From Alcanivorax quisquiliarum (GTDB lineage Bacteria > Pseudomonadota > Gammaproteobacteria > Pseudomonadales > Alcanivoracaceae): a DNA stretch of 56,793 bases. The stretch lies in assembly GCF_023051175.1 (NCBI RefSeq), contig NZ_JALKII010000011.1, positions 1 through 56,793 on the forward strand, in the 5' to 3' direction. The position numbers were made by a program, and so were the translations under genes. Positions 33,067 through 42,289 of this stretch are shown one piece after another. A model generated the notes under the pieces. That model saw only the letters and a program-made list of their open reading frames with translations, was not told the origin of the DNA and did not search any database. Position 1 is the stretch's first letter; the number at the start of each line of letters is the position of its first letter.

Positions 33067-35447
33067 GCACGGCCTGCTGGCATTGCGGTGAAGATACCGG
33101 CAGCACGCCCTTTACCGCACGCACCCCGGACGGCCTGCGCAACGCCTGTTGCGCAGGCTGTGCTGCGGCGGTGGAAATGATCCACCGCATGGGCCTTTCC
33201 GATTACTACCAGCTGCGCACCGAAAACGCGCCTCTCGCGGCACTGGACGAAAACGACCGCACCCTTGCGCTGTTCGACATGCCCGCGCTCGTGGCGCCAC
33301 ACCGGCGGCCGCAGGCCAACGGCCACGACGCCCTGCGCCTGCAATTGGGCAGCCTGCGCTGCGCCGCCTGCTGCTGGCTGATCGAGCAGATGCTGACCGA
33401 CCTGCCCGGTGTTCATGAAGCGCGGGTCAACCTCGCCACCATGCAGCTCTCGCTTGAGATCGACCAAGGCGATCTTGCGCTGCCGCGGCAGATCGCCGAG
33501 CGCCTGTTGCGGCTGGGCTACAGCGTGACACTACCCGGTGATCCGCGCTACGAGCGCGACTTGCAGAAAGAGAAGCGACGCCTGCTCGGCCGCGTCATGC
33601 TCGCGGGCCTCGGCGCGATGCAGGCGATGATGTATTCCTTCGTGCTCTATCTGAACGTATTCGACCCCAGCGAAGCAATTTATGAATCCATGCTACGGCT
33701 GACCAGCCTGCTGATCGCCACCCCGGTCGTGTTCTACGCCGGCTGGCCCTTTTTCAGCGGTGCCTGGCACGGGCTGAAGCAACGTCAGCTGACCATGGAT
33801 CTGCCCATCGCCATTGCGCTGCTGCTGGCCTGGGGCGGCTCACTGGTGAATATGGCGCTGGGCGGCAGCCATGTGTATTTCGATTCGGCCGCCATGTTCG
33901 TGTTTTTCCTGCTGATCAGCCGTGCCCTGGAGCAGCGGCAACAGCATCGCGTGCGCCGCGCCTGGCAACGCCTTCAGGATGCCCTGCCGCAAGTGGTGCA
34001 ACGGTTGCGGCACGCCGAGCCGGAATGGATCAGCGTGCAGGAAATCCAGCCCGGCGATATTCTGTTGCTCGCGCAAGGCGATACAGTGCCGGTGGATGGC
34101 ATTGTGCATGAAGGCGAAGGCGATATTTCCGAAGCCGCCATCACCGGCGAACCATTGCCGGCACGGCGCGTGGTGGGCGATACCTTGCCCGCCGGCGGCA
34201 AGGTGCTGGAGGGCCGTGTGCAATTGCGCGCCACCGGCACCGTGGACAGCAGCCTGGTAGCGCAAATTGCCGAGCAGGTCAGCCGCGCAGCGGAAGAGCG
34301 TGTCACCGTGGTGCGTGACTGGCAGCGCGTCGCACCGCTGTTTATCGGTGCCTCGCTGCTGCTGGCCGTGGTCACGCTGGCGATTCACTGGGAAGACAGC
34401 CCCGCCCTTGCTTTTGAACACATGCTGGCGCTACTGGTGATTACCTGCCCGTGCGCGCTGGCTCTGGCGGTGCCGCTGGGCGTGTCGGCGACGCTCTCCA
34501 CCGCACTGCGCGAAGGCATTCTGGTTGCCTCACCGAAACAGTTGTTGGCGCTGAATCAGGTTCGCGGCGTGCTGTTCGACAAGACCGGCACGCTCACGCT
34601 GGGGGATTTCCAGCTGACCGAATTTCTGGATGCCGCCTCGCCGGCCCACCCGGAAAGCCTCACCCAGCGCTTGGCCATCGCCGCCGCACTGGAAAGCGAC
34701 CACCCACACCCGCTGGCGCGCGCCTTCGACGGCATGGCCGCCGATCAAGCGCTGACCGACGTGCGCATCAGCCGCGAAGGCGCCGAAGGCAAACGCCAGG
34801 GCGTGCACTGGCGCATCAGCGGCGATCCCGCCTATGCGCGCCCGGACAGCACCTGCCTGCTGTTGAGTCGCAACGGCGAGCCCAGCGTACGCTTCTGGCT
34901 GACCGATCAACTGCGCCCGGAAACCACCGCCGTGCTGGAGCGCCTGCGCCGCCGCGGCCTGACACTGCGGCTGGCCAGCGGCGATGCCCGCTCGGCCGTG
35001 GAATCGCTGGCACGACAGCTACCGCTGGTAGAAGCGCGGGGCCAGATGACCCCCACCGATAAAGCCGCCTGGCTGGCACAACTGGCGCAGGCAGAAGGCC
35101 CGCAAATGATGGTGGGCGACGGCATCAACGATGCCCCCGCGCTGCTCAAGGCCGCCGTTTCCGTCGCCCCGGCCAGCGCCACCAGCCTGGCGCGCCGGGC
35201 AGCCGGGCTTTATCTGCTGGACGATAACCTGCGCCGCTTGCCGGCGCTGCCTGATCTGGCCGCTCGCAGCCGACAGCTGATCCACCAGAATCTGTTTTGG
35301 GCGGTGCTGTACAATGTCATTGCCGTGCCGCTTGCCATGGCCGGCTTCGTCACCCCCTGGGCTGCGGCTCTGGGCATGGCGGCCTCGTCGCTGGTGGTCA
35401 CCCTCAATGCCAACCGGATGAACCGATGGAAAGCCTCTTCCTGCTGA
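33063..35447 (+). CDS. ccoI: Copper-translocating P-type ATPase CcoI
   Basis: Inner-membrane P1B-ATPase that exports copper for CuB insertion in cbb3 oxidase. The 794-residue product has an N-terminal Cys-rich region (Cys5, 8, 29, 30, 33), a heavy-metal domain with GSLRCAACCWLIEQML, and eight membrane helices. It also has TGE phosphatase loop (ITGEPLPA), CPCALALAVPLG, DKTGTLT (phosphorylated Asp), HPLARAF and MVGDGINDAPAL. GTG 33063 overlaps the ccoH stop. ccoS starts before its end. Confidence 0.96.
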   Translation: MSTACWHCGEDTGSTPFTARTPDGLRNACCAGCAAAVEMIHRMGLSDYYQLRTENAPLAALDENDRTLALFDMPALVAPHRRPQANGHDALRLQLGSLRCAACCWLIEQMLTDLPGVHEARVNLATMQLSLEIDQGDLALPRQIAERLLRLGYSVTLPGDPRYERDLQKEKRRLLGRVMLAGLGAMQAMMYSFVLYLNVFDPSEAIYESMLRLTSLLIATPVVFYAGWPFFSGAWHGLKQRQLTMDLPIAIALLLAWGGSLVNMALGGSHVYFDSAAMFVFFLLISRALEQRQQHRVRRAWQRLQDALPQVVQRLRHAEPEWISVQEIQPGDILLLAQGDTVPVDGIVHEGEGDISEAAITGEPLPARRVVGDTLPAGGKVLEGRVQLRATGTVDSSLVAQIAEQVSRAAEERVTVVRDWQRVAPLFIGASLLLAVVTLAIHWEDSPALAFEHMLALLVITCPCALALAVPLGVSATLSTALREGILVASPKQLLALNQVRGVLFDKTGTLTLGDFQLTEFLDAASPAHPESLTQRLAIAAALESDHPHPLARAFDGMAADQALTDVRISREGAEGKRQGVHWRISGDPAYARPDSTCLLLSRNGEPSVRFWLTDQLRPETTAVLERLRRRGLTLRLASGDARSAVESLARQLPLVEARGQMTPTDKAAWLAQLAQAEGPQMMVGDGINDAPALLKAAVSVAPASATSLARRAAGLYLLDDNLRRLPALPDLAARSRQLIHQNLFWAVLYNVIAVPLAMAGFVTPWAAALGMAASSLVVTLNANRMNRWKASSC

Positions 35448-35614
35448 TCCCGCTCAGCCTGATCTTGCTCGGCGTCACCGTCTGGGTGCTGTTCGCCGCG
35501 CTCCGCACCGGCCAGTTCGATGATCTGGATCGCCCCGGCTGGCAGGTGCTGTTCGACGACCGCGATCCACCACCCTCTGTGCAACAAGACAGCGAGCCGG
35601 AGGAGAAGCCGTGA
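35426..35614 (+). CDS. ccoS: cbb3 oxidase maturation protein CcoS
   Basis: 62-residue single-pass membrane protein required for heme and copper insertion in cbb3 oxidases. MESLFLLIPLSLILLGVTVWVLFAALRTGQFDDLDRPG is the family signature. ATG 35426 lies in the end of ccoI, with an overlap of 22 bp. Its stop overlaps the next GTG by GTGA. Confidence 0.95.
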   Translation: MESLFLLIPLSLILLGVTVWVLFAALRTGQFDDLDRPGWQVLFDDRDPPPSVQQDSEPEEKP

Positions 35615-36354
35615 TCACCAGCCTGTTCGCCCCACTTGCCGCCGCGGCACTGCTGGCCGCAGCGGGCAGCCTGCATTGCGCCGCCATGTGCGGCGGGATT
35701 GCCGCCAGCCTGACCTTTGCCGTGCCGGAACAGGCGCGCCAGGGGAACCGGTTATGGCTGTGGCAGGGCCTGCTGGGCCTGGGCCGGATCACCACCTATA
35801 GCGCACTCGGCGCGCTCGCCGGGCTGCTGGGCAATACCCTGCTGGCACGGCTCAATGGCACGCACCTGATGCTACCAGCGCTGCTGTCGGCGGTTCTGAT
35901 GCTGCTGCTGGCCGCGCAACTCTACGGCTTTGGCACGCCACTGCGAACGCTGGAGCGGCTGGGCATCGCCCTGTGGCGCCGGCTCTCGCCTCTTACCGGA
36001 AAGCTGCTACCGCTGGATCGCCCGCTGAAAGCCTTCGGGCTGGGCACCTTGTGGGGGCTGCTGCCGTGCGGCCTGCTCTATTCCGCATTGCTGCTGGCAG
36101 CGGCCACCGGCCACCCCGCCAGCGGCGCAGTGACCATGTTCATCTTCGGGCTCATCACCATTGTGCCGGTGGCCAGCACCGGCGTATTTGCCGGGCAGAT
36201 CGGCCGACTGCAACGCCCGACGCTGCGCCGCACTGCCGCCACTTTGAGCCTGGGCGTGGCAATGCTGTTCATATGGCAGGCGCTGGCGGCGCCGCACCCG
36301 GCCATCCCCGACGTGCCGGGGCTGGAGCTTGAGCATCACCACCATCATCACTGA
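35611..36354 (+). CDS. Sulfite exporter TauE/SafE-like (DsbD_2) membrane protein with C-terminal His tail
   Basis: 247-residue inner-membrane protein with six predicted helices. It has the family motif AAGSLHCAAMCGGIAASLTFAV at the N-terminus and GTLWGLLPCGLLYSALLLAAATG in the middle; the HCxxMCGG and PCG motifs are typical of the DsbD_2/SafE group found in cbb3 clusters. A copper or assembly role is inferred from the context. It ends in six consecutive histidines, a potential metal-binding tail. GTG 35611 overlaps ccoS. It is the last gene of the cbb3 assembly run. Confidence 0.88.
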   Translation: MITSLFAPLAAAALLAAAGSLHCAAMCGGIAASLTFAVPEQARQGNRLWLWQGLLGLGRITTYSALGALAGLLGNTLLARLNGTHLMLPALLSAVLMLLLAAQLYGFGTPLRTLERLGIALWRRLSPLTGKLLPLDRPLKAFGLGTLWGLLPCGLLYSALLLAAATGHPASGAVTMFIFGLITIVPVASTGVFAGQIGRLQRPTLRRTAATLSLGVAMLFIWQALAAPHPAIPDVPGLELEHHHHHH

Positions 36355-36404
36355 GCAGTATCGGGTATCATCGGCGCACTCGTTGCCCGCCGCCAGGATA
36401 GTCG

Positions 36405-37388
36405 ATGAACAGCCGCCACCCGTTTGATGATCTGACTCCCGACCTGCTGCTGGATGCCGTGGAAAGCTGCGGCTTTCTCAGCGATGGGCGCATGTTGGCG
36501 CTGAATAGCTACGAGAATCGCGTCTATCAGGTAGGACTTGAAGATCAAGCACCGATCATTGCCAAGTTCTATCGCCCCGCGCGCTGGAGTGATGCTCAGA
36601 TTCAGGAAGAGCACGACTTCTGCTTCGAGCTGGCGGAGCACGAGCTGCCAGTAGTCGCCCCCCTGCGCAACGAGGCAGGCCAAAGCCTGTTCCAGTACGG
36701 CAACTTTCGCTTTGCGCTCTACCCACGCAAAGGCGGGCACGCACCGGAGCTGTCCAACCCGGATCACTTGCTGGTGCTGGGGCGGCTGCTCGGGCGTATG
36801 CACAACATTGGCGCTATCCGGCCGTTCCAGCACCGGCCGACCCTCACCAGCCAACAGTTTGGTCATGAGGCTGCTGCTTACGTCAGCGAGCATTTCGTGC
36901 CCGCCGATCTCAAGCCCGCCTACGATTCGCTCGCCCGGGATCTGCTACAGGCCGTGGATGACGCCATTGCCAGCGCTGGCGCGGTCACTTATCTGCGCGT
37001 GCACGGCGATTGCCATGTGGGCAACCTGCTCTGGCGCGATGATGCTCCGCATTTTGTCGATCTCGACGACGCCCGCATGGCACCGGCCGTGCAGGATATC
37101 TGGATGCTGCTTTCCGGCGAACGCAATCAGCAAGCTCGACTGCTGGCAGAGATCCTGGAGGGCTACACCGAGTTCCGCGATTTCCACAATGCCGAGCTGC
37201 GCCTGATCGACGCCCTGCGCACCCTGCGGATGCTGCATTTTTCCGCCTGGATAGCACGGCGCTGGGATGACCCCGCCTTCCCCCGCGCCTTCCCCTGGTT
37301 CGACAGCCCTCGCTACTGGGGCGAGCAAATTCTCGCCCTGCGCATGCAGATGGCGGAGCTGAATGAAGTACCGTTGGTCCGTTACTAG
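36405..37388 (+). CDS. srkA: Stress response serine/threonine protein kinase SrkA (YihE)
   Basis: 327-residue cytoplasmic kinase of the APH/choline-kinase fold that in E. coli opposes MazF-linked death under stress. It has NSYENRVYQVGLED at the ATP loop, FYRPARWSDAQIQEEHDF, the catalytic loop HGDCHVGNLLW and the metal motif VDLDDARMAPAVQD. The family C-terminus with RYWGEQILALRMQMAEL also matches. AGGATAG is upstream of ATG 36405. It is 50 bp after the cbb3 set and may have its own promoter. Confidence 0.92.
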   Translation: MNSRHPFDDLTPDLLLDAVESCGFLSDGRMLALNSYENRVYQVGLEDQAPIIAKFYRPARWSDAQIQEEHDFCFELAEHELPVVAPLRNEAGQSLFQYGNFRFALYPRKGGHAPELSNPDHLLVLGRLLGRMHNIGAIRPFQHRPTLTSQQFGHEAAAYVSEHFVPADLKPAYDSLARDLLQAVDDAIASAGAVTYLRVHGDCHVGNLLWRDDAPHFVDLDDARMAPAVQDIWMLLSGERNQQARLLAEILEGYTEFRDFHNAELRLIDALRTLRMLHFSAWIARRWDDPAFPRAFPWFDSPRYWGEQILALRMQMAELNEVPLVRY

Positions 37389-37457
37389 GCGTTTTTTGCC
37401 CTCTATCGCCCCCAAAAGCCCCATTCATGGCGAATAAGCCCCAAAATGTAATTGAGT

Positions 37458-37480
37458 TATTTTGCCTAATGCGCAAAATA
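37458..37480. promoter_or_regulatory. Inverted repeat upstream of radC
   Basis: TATTTTGC (37458-37465) and GCAAAATA (37473-37480) are perfect inverted arms with a 7-base spacer. It is about 115 bp before the RadC start and could be an operator. Confidence 0.5.
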
Positions 37481-37594
37481 GGCCCTGCGGCACAGGATCG
37501 TTATCCGCTCGCGCCTGCCGAATGGCCGGCGCCTCCCCGGTGACGATATTCAGGGAAGCCTGTCGCCAGCACCCAATTTCTCTGGAGCTTACAC

Positions 37595-38116
37595 ATGCAG
37601 CAGCCCATGTTCATCAAGACGAGCGATGGCCGCTATCAGACCACGCGCCCGATCACTGAAGAAGAGCTATTTCTCTACGCAAGCGAGTTGCTTGAAGCCG
37701 ATTTGCGTAAACGCCCCGGGCTGAAAAGCTCCACGGATGTTGCCGAGTTCCTGCGGTTGCGGCTCGGCCATGAGAAGCGAGAAGTGTTCTCGGTGATTTT
37801 CCTGGATCACAAGCATCGGATGCTGAAATTCGAAGTGATGTTCATGGGCACCATCAATGCCGCTATTGTTTACCCCCGTGAGGTGGTCAGGCGCGCACTG
37901 GAAGTCAACGCCGTCAATATTATCCTTGCGCACAACCACCCCTCCGGCGATCCAGAGCCCAGCAAGCAGGATTTCGAGATCACTCGCCGCATCAGCGATG
38001 CCTTGCGGCTGGTGGAGATTCGCGTTCTTGATCACCTGGTGGTCTGCCGCGACAGCTTTATCAGCCTCTCCGAGCGGGACTGGCGCATGGACGAGCTGCA
38101 CAGCGTGCCCCGTTGA
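37595..38116 (+). CDS. Stand-alone RadC/JAB-domain protein
   Basis: 173-residue RadC-type JAMM protein. The metal motif is LAHNHPSGDPEPSKQD (His113, His115, Asp126) and an upstream Glu lies in KREVFSVIFL (Glu63). The HhH N-terminal domain of full-length RadC is absent, and the N-terminus (MFIKTSDGRYQTTRPITEEELFLYASELL) is the type found in short RadC homologues, often on mobile elements. Despite the name, DNA-repair activity is not established for this family. GGAG is seven bases upstream of the ATG. Downstream DNA is non-coding. Confidence 0.85.
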   Translation: MQQPMFIKTSDGRYQTTRPITEEELFLYASELLEADLRKRPGLKSSTDVAEFLRLRLGHEKREVFSVIFLDHKHRMLKFEVMFMGTINAAIVYPREVVRRALEVNAVNIILAHNHPSGDPEPSKQDFEITRRISDALRLVEIRVLDHLVVCRDSFISLSERDWRMDELHSVPR

Positions 38117-38531
38117 GCGCACACATCTGGCCCGCCAGCCGGGGCGCCCAACGCGGAGCTTGAGCAAACATGACTGCCGACCTCCGCACACCGTTATCGT
38201 GATCAGGATTTCGCAGCCGGGAAGAAAGGATACAAGCAGGAAGCCGGCGGTCAGATCAGGCCCGACAGGGACCGTCCGCTCTCAGGCGAGACCCCCGCGC
38301 CTTGCCTGAGTGATTGCCGGCTCTCACGCGCCCGTCTCTGTCACGCAGATCGTGCACGCCGTGCAAAAAAGCCTCGCACGAAAACCGCCCAAGAAAGCCA
38401 TGCGCAAAAGCCGCTCATGAAGTCACTCATGAAGGCCACGCACAAAAGGCACTCTCGGAAGCCACGCGCGCTACAAAGAAGAATAACGAAGCGGGCGCCG
38501 TGCTCAGCGCCCGGCACTTCGATACAGGGCG
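38117..38531. other. Non-coding region between radC and the hydrolase gene
   Basis: 415 bp between convergent genes. A Lys/Arg-rich short frame on the plus strand (from 38314, with CATGCGCAAAAG and CACGCACAAAAG-like repeats) has no ribosome-binding site or family pattern and is not called. A hairpin at 38492-38513 is annotated separately. Nothing else was recognised. Confidence 0.5.
38492..38513 (-). terminator. Probable terminator of the alpha/beta hydrolase gene
   Basis: CGGGCGC (38492-38498) and GCGCCCG (38507-38513) form a 7-bp stem with an 8-base loop. On the minus strand it is followed by CTTCGTTATTCTTCTTTG, a U-rich tail, about 20 bases after the hydrolase stop. Confidence 0.6.
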
Positions 38532-39473
38532 TCAGCCGACAGCTTTATTCACAGTCTGCTCGATCAGCCGGGCGACTTGTGGCAGCACCTGCTCCGGCAG
38601 ATCATGGCCCATCCCGTCAATGATGTGCAGCGCCGCTCCGGGAATATGCCTTGCCGAGGCGCGGCCACCCGCTGGCCGCACCAGTGGATCGGCGCTGCCG
38701 TGAATCACCGTCGCAGGGCAGCGAATCTTCTTTACATAAGGCGTCAGATCACCAGTGGCGAGAATAGCCATGAACTGCTGCCGCACCCCACGCGGATGCA
38801 GCCCACGCGCCCAGCTTTCGCCGAACATTTGCTCAAGCAGCGCTTCGCCGGGCGGCAAACGGCCGCCAATAGTGCGCATCATCTGGCGCCCGAAAGCGAT
38901 GTACTGTTCTTCGTTGGTGATGCGCACTCGCGGCCCGACCAGCGCTTTCAGCGCGGCGGGTTTCGGTGGTGGCAACCAGCGGCTGTTGGTGCTGGACATG
39001 ATCGAGGTCAGGCTCGACACCCGCTCCGGCCGCGTAGCCGCCATCAACTGGCTGATCATGCCGCCCATGGACACACCGATCAGGTGTGCTCGCTCAATGC
39101 CCAGGGCATCCAGCAGCGCGCACGCATCACCGACCATGTCGTGCAACGTATAAGGCGCATGCACTTTCAAGCCCAGCGTGGCCCGCACAATTGCTGCGAT
39201 CGCGGAATGCCGCAACGGTTCACGCAGCAGCGTCGAGAGGCCTACATCACGATTATCGAAGCGAATGACACGAAAACCGCGTGCGGCCAATGCATCCAGC
39301 AATGGCGCCGGCCAGAATACCATCTGCGCCGACAAGCCCATGATAAAAAGCAGCGGTATGCCGTCTTCCGGCCCGCGCTCGTCATAAAAAAGTTCGATCC
39401 CTTGCGGCGTCTTGATGCGCCCGCTGCGCAAGGGTGTGGCGGCAGCCGCCACATTGTTCTGTGCAGTTGTCAT
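38532..39473 (-). CDS. Alpha/beta hydrolase
   Basis: 313-residue hydrolase of unknown substrate. It shows PLLFIMGLSAQMVFW, DNRDVGLS, the nucleophile elbow LIGVSMGGMISQLMA (Ser), the Asp region CPATVIHGSADPLVRP and the catalytic His in IDGMGHDLPEQVLPQ. This matches the esterase/haloperoxidase-like group. ATG 39473 was used; a TTG three codons upstream is possible and neither has a clear ribosome-binding site. It is divergent from rsuA. Confidence 0.85.
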   Translation of the reverse strand: MTTAQNNVAAAATPLRSGRIKTPQGIELFYDERGPEDGIPLLFIMGLSAQMVFWPAPLLDALAARGFRVIRFDNRDVGLSTLLREPLRHSAIAAIVRATLGLKVHAPYTLHDMVGDACALLDALGIERAHLIGVSMGGMISQLMAATRPERVSSLTSIMSSTNSRWLPPPKPAALKALVGPRVRITNEEQYIAFGRQMMRTIGGRLPPGEALLEQMFGESWARGLHPRGVRQQFMAILATGDLTPYVKKIRCPATVIHGSADPLVRPAGGRASARHIPGAALHIIDGMGHDLPEQVLPQVARLIEQTVNKAVG

Positions 39474-39627
39474 GGGAGGCAACAGTAGGCAAATGTGCCC
39501 TACCGGGCAAGAGCTCCCCCGGCGCTCGAAAGCGATTGGCCCGAACGGCGGGCCGCCGCTGCTCCGGCCTGTTCAGTGCCGCTGTTTTGCCGCGCCGCAT
39601 CTCGACAAAGCACGCTACAATAGCGCC

Positions 39628-40323
39628 ATGCGTCTCGATTACTTTCTTGCTCACAGCGCCGGCCTGACCCGCAAACAGGCAAAGCAACTCATCAGCCGCG
39701 GCGCAGTGACCGTCGATGGCCTGACACGCCCCAAAGCCGGCGATATTATCGCCGGGCACACCGTGCGCCTTGATGGAGAAATCCTGCAACTGCCCGGCGA
39801 ACGCTATCTGATGTTGCACAAACCACCCGGGGTGGTCTGTTCCACCGCTGACCCTCGTCACAGATCGGTACTTGCACTCTTGCCGCGTGCCGAACAGCAC
39901 AGCTTGCGCATCGTCGGCCGCCTCGACATCGACACCACCGGGCTGCTGTTGCTGACCACCGACGGGCCGTGGCTGCATCGCATCACCTCACCACGCAGCC
40001 ACTGCCCGAAACGTTATCGCGCCACCCTCGCCGAACCACTTGATGATACCGCCTTGCAACAATTGCGCGAAGGCGTGCTACTGCGTGACGACCCGACACC
40101 CACCCGGCCGGCACTGGCCGAGCGGCTCGCTCCCAACGTGCTGTCGCTGACCATTACCGAAGGCCGTTACCATCAGGTGAAACGCATGGTCGCGGCAACC
40201 GGCAACCGCGTGCTGGCCCTGCACCGGGAAGCCATCGGCACCGTGTCACTTGATCCCGCCTTGGCGGCAGGCGAATTCCGCCAACTGGATGCGCAGGAAA
40301 TTATTTCCCTGAGCACAGTATGA
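39628..40323 (+). CDS. rsuA: 16S rRNA pseudouridine(516) synthase
   Basis: Makes pseudouridine 516 in 16S rRNA. 231 residues, the same as E. coli RsuA. The N-terminal S4 domain (MRLDYFLAHSAGLTRKQAKQLISRGAVTVDG) is followed by MLHKPPGVVCSTADPRHRSV, the catalytic Asp in GRLDIDTTGLLLLTTDG, ITSPRSHCPKRYRATL and ITEGRYHQVKRMVAATGN. A -10-like TACAAT lies at 39614-39619, eight bases before the ATG, with no ribosome-binding site between, so a leaderless transcript is possible. An in-frame upstream extension to 39412 is not family-like. Confidence 0.93.
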   Translation: MRLDYFLAHSAGLTRKQAKQLISRGAVTVDGLTRPKAGDIIAGHTVRLDGEILQLPGERYLMLHKPPGVVCSTADPRHRSVLALLPRAEQHSLRIVGRLDIDTTGLLLLTTDGPWLHRITSPRSHCPKRYRATLAEPLDDTALQQLREGVLLRDDPTPTRPALAERLAPNVLSLTITEGRYHQVKRMVAATGNRVLALHREAIGTVSLDPALAAGEFRQLDAQEIISLSTV

Positions 40324-40844
40324 CCGCTCAGTTTCCAGTGTTTTGACCCACCTCTGATATACTCCTCGCGCCAAAAAAATGGCCGCATCAGGCATAACTG
40401 CAAGGTGCTGGCCGAACTTTTCTGAACGGACATCACAGGAGGAAACAACCACACGCATCATTTCTTATAAGATAGTAAAAAAACGGCTTCAACCTGCCCC
40501 TCACCCTGTGCCCGGCTCACCCTGCCCTGTAAAACTAAAGGTGCCTGCAATCTGCTGGCACGTTCAGGCTCGTCGTGCAAATTACTGCACAACGCCAGAA
40601 CAGCGAGTTCAGCACTGCCAAAAAGGCCGGCAAATATATGCCGCCGAACGGCCAGAGCTGATCGGACACCTCGCTGGGTTTTGCGCACACGACATTCGGC
40701 CCGGCCATGCCCGCTTTGATACCGGCAATGGCACGCAGGACAGCGCGACCGGTTCGTCAGGGAACAGCTCGCCGGCACCCTTTTGGTGTTGGCCAACCAT
40801 GCATCGCGGGATTGCCCGCACTCGGAGCTATCAGGATAAAACCG
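40324..40844. other. Non-coding region upstream of the FadL-type gene
   Basis: About 520 bp. It includes a TATACT near 40356 without a clear -35, the palindrome GTTGGCCAAC at 40788-40797 and a small hairpin GCGGG-ATTG-CCCGC just before the ribosome-binding site. Frames here (for example from 40379) lack coding character. A long regulatory 5' region for the porin is possible. Confidence 0.45.
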
Positions 40845-42122
40845 ATGAAAAAAATGATTTCGCTACCCGCCCTCACTGCCCTGGCCACTGCCGTCTCGGC
40901 CATGCTGATCGGCACCTCTGCAACAGCTGGTGGGCTGACACTCAATGAGCAAAGTGCCAGTGGCATGGGCACAGCTTACGCCGGCCGTGCCTCCTCTGCG
41001 CTGGATGCCAGTACCGTGTTCGGCAACCCCGCCGGCATGTCGCGTCTCGGTGCGCAAGCCAGCGGCGGTTTTGCCGTGATTGACGCGCACATTGATATCC
41101 GCAGCGCCAGCGGCGACGCCCCCGGCTCCAACCGAGGCGACATGGTGCCCTTCTCTGTGATCCCGTTTGGCTACTACGTCAATCCGATCAACGACGACTG
41201 GCATTTCGGGATCGGCCTCTATGCGCCCTTCGGAGGCGATGCGGATTACGAGCGCAACTTCCAGGGCCGCTATAAAGGCACCCAGACCACCATCCAGGTC
41301 GTCACCGTACAACCCACGCTGAGCTACAAGCTCAACGAGCGCATGTCGGTGGGCGTGGGTGCGATGGTCAGTCGCATCGACGGCACCCTGGCCTTCAACC
41401 TTGATACCACTGCGCTGGGTGGTGCCGGCGATGGCCGCGTGAAGAGCACCGGGCATGATTATGGCGTCGGCTACAACATCGGCTTCATTGCCGATCTCAC
41501 CGATGCCACCACACTCGGCCTGACCTATCGCTCGAAGGTGGAATACAACTTGCGCGGGGAAACCAAGGCGCGGAATTTTCCAGCAACGGGCGCAGCACTC
41601 GGGCTGATTGACGGCGATTATCGCGGCAAGCTCGATTTCACTTCACCGGAAGCGGCGGAAATCTCCGTCACGCACCGGCTGGATGATCGCTGGACATTGC
41701 ATGGCGGCGCCATGTGGACACGCTGGGATCGCCTGTCGCGCATTGTCATCGACAACAACGCGCAAGGCTCGTTGCAAACGCTCGAAGAAGAAGTGCAATG
41801 GCGCAACACCTGGGCCTTTGCACTGGGCGCCTCCTATCAGCTCAACCCCAGCTGGGTGCTGCGAGCCGGCGCGGCGCTGGATGAATCCCCGGCCACTAAT
41901 GATTTTCGCAGCGTGCGCACCCCCTATGGTAACCGCAAGGTGGTATCGCTGGGCGCTGGCTGGTCACCGACAGCGAACCTGACCGTGGATCTCGCCTACG
42001 CCTACCTGTGGGAGAGCAAAGCGAGCATCAACCAGCCCGCCGAACCACTGCGGCCGGGTTACGCCGCCACCTACGACACCGACGCCCACGGCCTGTCTGC
42101 GCAATTCACCTATAAATACTGA
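40845..42122 (+). CDS. Outer-membrane protein transport protein (OmpP1/FadL/TodX family)
   Basis: 425-residue outer-membrane beta-barrel for uptake of long-chain fatty acids or other hydrophobic compounds. The signal peptide MKKMISLPALTALATAVSAMLIGTSATA is followed by GGLTLNEQSASGMGTAYAGRASSALDASTVFGNPAGMSRLG, the hatch-domain signature. Aromatic-alternating beta strands follow, ending LSAQFTYKY with terminal Tyr. AGGA is upstream of ATG 40845. Hydrocarbon-associated marine bacteria carry several such porins; the substrate is not known here. A terminator follows. Confidence 0.93.
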   Translation: MKKMISLPALTALATAVSAMLIGTSATAGGLTLNEQSASGMGTAYAGRASSALDASTVFGNPAGMSRLGAQASGGFAVIDAHIDIRSASGDAPGSNRGDMVPFSVIPFGYYVNPINDDWHFGIGLYAPFGGDADYERNFQGRYKGTQTTIQVVTVQPTLSYKLNERMSVGVGAMVSRIDGTLAFNLDTTALGGAGDGRVKSTGHDYGVGYNIGFIADLTDATTLGLTYRSKVEYNLRGETKARNFPATGAALGLIDGDYRGKLDFTSPEAAEISVTHRLDDRWTLHGGAMWTRWDRLSRIVIDNNAQGSLQTLEEEVQWRNTWAFALGASYQLNPSWVLRAGAALDESPATNDFRSVRTPYGNRKVVSLGAGWSPTANLTVDLAYAYLWESKASINQPAEPLRPGYAATYDTDAHGLSAQFTYKY

Positions 42123-42129
42123 CGATACC

Positions 42130-42152
42130 GGCGCGGGCCAATGGCTCGCGCC
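42130..42152 (+). terminator. Terminator after the FadL-type gene
   Basis: GGCGCGGGCC, loop AAT, GGCTCGCGCC: a 10-bp stem with one G-U pair, eight bases after the stop, followed by TCGTTTCCC. A weak U-run is present. Confidence 0.65.
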
Positions 42153-42289
42153 TCGTTTCCCGCCAATCCTCATTCATTCTTGCGGCACGGCCGCCCATCC
42201 AACCCACTGGCGCCCTTCGCGAGCGAGCAGATATTCCGGGGCAAGCCGGGAGAGGGGGCGAATCTCGGGAAAAGCAGAAAAAACCGTTT

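Noticed and set aside
36325-36354. Vector-derived His tag (assembly contamination)
   Set aside because: Codons are mixed CAT/CAC, no vector restriction site or T7 terminator follows, and normal chromosomal sequence continues into srkA.
38314-38703. Lys/Arg-rich plus-strand frame after radC resembling a histone-like tail
   Set aside because: No ribosome-binding site, runs into the opposite gene, and the pattern comes from short DNA repeats.
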